Source: Symbiodinium natans (lineage: Eukaryota; Sar; Dinophyceae; Suessiales; Symbiodiniaceae). Taken from it: a DNA stretch of 64,000 nucleotides. Under the pieces are notes generated by a model. It did no database searches and was not told where the DNA came from. It saw only the letters and a list, made by a program, of their open reading frames with translations. Position 1 is the first letter of the stretch. Each line of letters starts with the position of its first letter. The DNA lies in the NCBI GenBank assembly GCA_905221605.1, contig CAJNDS010002745.1, positions 1,892,203 through 1,956,202 on the forward strand, given 5' to 3'. This document shows positions 61,608 to 64,000 of the stretch, piece by piece. The position numbers and the translations under genes were made by a program.

Positions 61608-61906
61608 CAAACCCTAGATGCAACCCAGAATACCCTTTCGACCCTAAACTCAGAACATCCATCAATAACTAGGAACCCCCGAACTTTGATCCTAAAATCC
61701 CTAAACCCCAAACTCTGAACCTTTGGGTAAACCCTCAAGGAATTAGGGTTTAGGGTCTTTATGGTTTCAGGTAGACCCCTATATAGGTCCCAAATTTAGG
61801 GTTTAAGGTCTGTAGGTTTAAGGTAGACCCCTATAAAAAAGGTCCCAAATCCCTAAACCCTAAACCCTAAACCCTAAACCCTAAACCCTAAACCCTGGGC
61901 ATCCTG

Positions 61907-61966
61907 AGCGGCAGGCGAGAAGGTGCTGGCGCTGACATCCAGGGTCAACACGCCTGCGGGAAGCGC
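61907..61966. CDS. Exon-like island, strand unresolved
   Basis: Minus: CCTCGCGCTTCCCGCAG (pyrimidine tract), then VLTLDVSASTFSPAAQDAQ, then GG|GTTTAGGG. Plus: KVLALTSRVNTPAGSARV. The minus borders are better. Confidence 0.37.
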
Positions 61967-62284
61967 GAGGGTTGAGGATCTAGGGAAATGAACAGAACCA
62001 TGCCCTCAACCCCTACACCCTATGTAGGGCTTAGGGTTTAGGGTTTCGGGTTTGGTGTTTAGGGTTTAGGGTTTTTGGGTTTTGGGGTTTTGGGTTTAGG
62101 GTTCAATGGCTTGGGGTTCTCAATGATTTTGGGGTTCCAAGTCCGAAGCAAGGGGGTTGTAACAGAGGGGTACCCTTTTGGGGGGTCCCGAAAAGGGGGC
62201 TTTCATTTGAATTCGGTACCATAAAGCCTAAGCCCTAAACCCTAAACCTTAAACCCTAAACCCTAAACCCTAAACCACTATTTT

Positions 62285-62365
62285 GGGAAATGCCCAGATT
62301 GCCCGGTGCCTGGGAGGCAGTCTCGGATGGCCGGCTCTGCTGGGTTGTGACCTTCAGCTTGGGAT
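62285..62365. CDS. Exon-like island, strand unresolved
   Basis: Minus: KVTTQQSRPSETASQAPGNL. Plus: AWEAVSDGRLCWVVTFSLG. No decisive border. Confidence 0.3.
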
Positions 62366-62481
62366 GTTTAGGGTTTAGGGTTTAGGGTTTAGGGCTTAGG
62401 GCTTAGGGTTTAGGGTTTAGGGTTTAGGGTTTAGGGTTTAGGGTTTAAGGTTTAGGGTTAGGAGCTAGGGTTGAGGATTTG

Positions 62482-62585
62482 CTTAGGGTCTTTTATACTA
62501 ACAGTCCGTAATAGGGATTATAGTACCCCCGCTTAGAATCCAAAAAATCATATTAAGCACTGTTAGTATAAGGGGAACATCCCAA
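62482..62585. mobile_element. MITE family 1 copy, left end shortened
   Basis: TTTTATACTAACAGTCCGTA...GCACTGTTAGTATAAGGGGA, ACATCCCAA. The left TTGGGATGTTCCCC terminus is missing. Confidence 0.72.
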
Positions 62586-62719
62586 AGAACTCACCCGAAA
62601 CCCTGCAGCACTGCCCCACAACAAAGGCTCTCCCCCAATTGGACTTTCGGGTTTGAGGGTAAACCCTCCACCCTAAACACCCTGCTGTTTAGGTCGTCAA
62701 ATTCAGCACGACCAATTCG

Positions 62720-62900
62720 GGTTCCCCTCTTGGGGTGCGGTCCTTATTGAAGGCTTGCGTACGGGCCTAAATTTAGGGTTTTGGGTCTCGGTTTAGGGTT
62801 TAGGGTTTAGTGTGGGGTTTTCGATATTGGGGTATTGGGGTCCGCATTACAAGGGGGATCCTACTATTTGGGGGTCTGTGTTAGGGGTCCCTTATTATCG
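62720..62900. mobile_element. MITE family 8 copy and related fragment
   Basis: GGTATTGGGGTCCGCATTAC, AAGGGGGATCCTACTATTTG, GGGGGTCTGTGTTAGGGGTC; a related fragment lies near 62722. Confidence 0.6.
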
Positions 62901-63027
62901 ACAACCCGCACATCTTTTTGGACATCCGCGTCACGGACAGCAGTTGGAGCGAGGACAAGAGGCGTCTCTACCCAACTACTGTGCTCAAACCGTCCCTGCC
63001 AGGCTCTGCGATGTACCCAGAACCCTA
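62900..63027 (+). CDS. Putative plus-strand exon
   Basis: Plus strand: DNPHIFLDIRVTDSSWSEDK, RRLYPTTVLKPSLPGSAMYP. Third-position GC is about 67% on plus against about 44% on minus, so plus is favoured here, unlike most of the window. It starts right after a family 8 MITE end. No family is assigned. Confidence 0.42.
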
Positions 63028-63749
63028 AAGCCTGGAGGCCTCAACCCTAAGCCGTTTAGGGTTGGGGGTTTGGGGGTTAGGGTGCATTGTTTTGATTTAC
63101 TTTTCAAGCTCAGGGGGCCTGATTTTGGAACCGTTATGTAGACTGCCCCCTGGGAGTTCCGCTTCAGAAAGAGGCAGCCCTAAAGCCAGAAATCCTCAAC
63201 CTAGACCCTCAACCCTAAACCCTAAACCCTAAGCCGCACACTTGGTTTCTGCACCGGCTTGGGTATGGCATCTCAATCCGAGGCCCCAAACCCTGGTTTA
63301 GGGTTTAGGGTTTAGGGTTTAGGGTTTAGGGTTTAGGGTTTAGGGTCCTGAACCACCAGACTGGGCTTTTGGCCAAAGCGGAGCACTTTCATCAGCGCTG
63401 CCTTTGAACTTTGGGGTTGAGGGGGTTGAGGGGGTTTAGGGTTTAGGATTTAGGGTTTAGGGTTTAGGGTTTAGGTTTAGGGTTTCGGGTTTCGGGTTTA
63501 GGGTTTAGGGTTTAGGGTTTAGGGTTCGGGCTTAGTGCTTACGACTTCGGGTTTCGGGTGCCGCGGGATGTGTCTGGGCTACTGCTCAGGTACAGTCAGT
63601 TTGGGGTTGAGGGCTTAGAGGTCACTTAGGGGCTAAGGGTTCAGGGCTCATGGTTTTGAAGCCTTCCTTAGGGTGTAGGGTTTACTGGTTCAGGGTTTAG
63701 GGTCTGGGGTCTAGGGTTAGGGTTGAGGGCTTAGGGTGAAGATGGATGT

Positions 63750-63794
63750 AAGGTTCGGATGAAAGGTGGTGAAAGGAATGTCTTGGGCTGGCTC
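63750..63794 (-). CDS. Putative exon with C-run acceptor
   Basis: Minus strand: a 23-base C-run then GCTCCTCGCCCTCCTCCGAG, then EPAQDIPFTTFHPNL. The C-run (plus-strand G-run 63814-63836) gives a strong pyrimidine tract. Confidence 0.38.
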
Positions 63795-63880
63795 CTCGGA
63801 GGAGGGCGAGGAGCGGGGGGGGGGGGGGGGGGGGGGTCAGAACTTGCCCTTGAGTACCAGCAAGCGAAGCCATGAACACC

Positions 63881-64000
63881 CTGAAACCCTAAAAACCCTA
63901 AAAACCCTAAAAACCCTAAAAACCCTAACAACCCCCAAAAACCCTAACAACCCTAAAAACCCTAAAAACCCTAAAAACCCTAAAAACCCTAAAAACCCTA
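63881..64000 (-). repeat. CCCTAAAAA 9-mer variant array at window end
   Basis: About twelve CCCTAAAAA units with a few CCCTAACAA. It runs to the window edge, so its full length is unknown. Confidence 0.95.

Larger units (their letters stand above)
1..64000. repeat. Dispersed internal telomere-type (TTTAGGG)n network
   Basis: About a hundred tracts of the 7-mer TTTAGGG occur, in both orientations. Larger TTTAGGG tracts on the plus strand: 519-592, 3296-3450, 5031-5135, 5976-6090, 9242-9380, 10425-10560, 11568-11675, 13117-13246, 15206-15265, 16427-16610, 19932-20035, 20527-20675, 21716-21815, 23219-23313, 26936-27030, 27157-27292, 29957-30055, 31902-32095, 33100-33177, 37477-37580, 37908-38025, 45060-45255, 46069-46170, 46926-47090, 51024-51152, 57033-57215, 57908-58035, 59943-60018, 62367-62460. 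Larger CCCTAAA tracts: 334-399, 2507-2600, 4225-4340, 8543-8687, 10160-10345, 11104-11216, 20305-20430, 21450-21531, 23047-23132, 26452-26560, 27434-27615, 30668-30757, 32910-33002, 33738-33812, 35218-35420, 37020-37165, 37690-37800, 45340-45445, 49865-50000, 58900-58975, 60690-60756, 61097-61215. Open frames rich in NPKP or GFRV motifs are translations of these repeats, not genes. Confidence 0.97.

Noticed and set aside
63881-64000. True chromosome end at the right edge
   Set aside because: The array is made of variant CCCTAAAAA units and matches other internal blocks; a genuine telomere should show long pure TTTAGGG running outward (TTTAGGG 5'->3' toward a right end), but here the orientation is CCCTAAA.
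1-64000. CRISPR-like array
   Set aside because: Regular TTTAGGG repeats with unique segments superficially look like repeat-spacer structure, but the units are 7 bp, spacing is irregular and the DNA is eukaryotic in character.
1-64000. Assembly artefact explaining the interspersed telomere repeats
   Set aside because: Cannot be excluded, but unique sequence, repeated MITE families and consistent borders between arrays and islands argue for genuine genomic structure.

Overview
The window looks like nuclear DNA of a microbial eukaryote, most likely an alga or other protist with Arabidopsis-type telomeres. About a hundred tracts of TTTAGGG (or its complement CCCTAAA) are scattered through it in both orientations. 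They are internal: no single long terminal array is present, and between the tracts lie GC-rich unique islands and small inverted-repeat elements. No bacterial-style gene, long intact ORF, rRNA or tRNA was recognised. A dinoflagellate or similar intron-rich protist would fit the short exons, the occasional GC-type donors and the transposon-like introns, but the window alone does not prove the lineage.

Three components alternate over the whole 64 kb. (1) Telomere-type arrays, including blocks homogenised for one variant: CCCCTAAA at 16.7, 19.5 and 38.2 kb, TTTTAGGG at 19.0 kb, TTTGGGG at 21.2, 30.35 and 47.1 kb, CCCGAAA at 35.3 kb, CCCTAAG at 26.7 kb and CCCTAAAAA at the right end. (2) At least nine families of short (80-210 bp) MITE-like elements with terminal inverted repeats, each in two to about ten copies. 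Several copies carry a telomere array in their middle. (3) Unique islands of 40-340 bp that read as protein-coding exons, mostly on the minus strand. They are often bounded by AG on the 5' side, sometimes with a C-rich tract before it, and by GT or occasionally GC on the 3' side.

My reading is that the window lies inside one or more large, heavily split minus-strand genes whose introns are made of telomere repeats and MITEs. The best single case is 39025-39189: two in-frame minus-strand coding blocks (21 and 19 codons) are separated by a 45-nt GT...CAG segment made of TTTAGGG units plus a CTAAC branch-point-like motif. The strongest exon-like blocks are 6195-6394, 8018-8354, 12156-12239, 26311-26370, 34060-34143, 44822-44893, 46861-46911, 48279-48524, 53868-54128, 54407-54463, 55502-55589 and 59555-59830. 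No protein family is recognised with confidence. The block at 55.5 kb loosely resembles the late part of a SAM-dependent methyltransferase fold, two blocks at 12-13 kb are Cys-rich, and blocks at 43-45 kb are strongly acidic.

Main caveat: in this GC-rich sequence many islands are open on both strands, so strand and exact borders are inferences from codon composition, C-rich tracts and splice-like dinucleotides. The islands at 60-63 kb may be plus-strand. Transcript data would settle this. Non-coding features include a 59-bp tandem repeat (41.55-41.77 kb), a 26-bp-type minisatellite (48.7-49.04 kb), a 1.2 kb internally duplicated element (51.2-52.4 kb), a (GAT)n microsatellite (60.54 kb) and many poly-G/poly-C runs.
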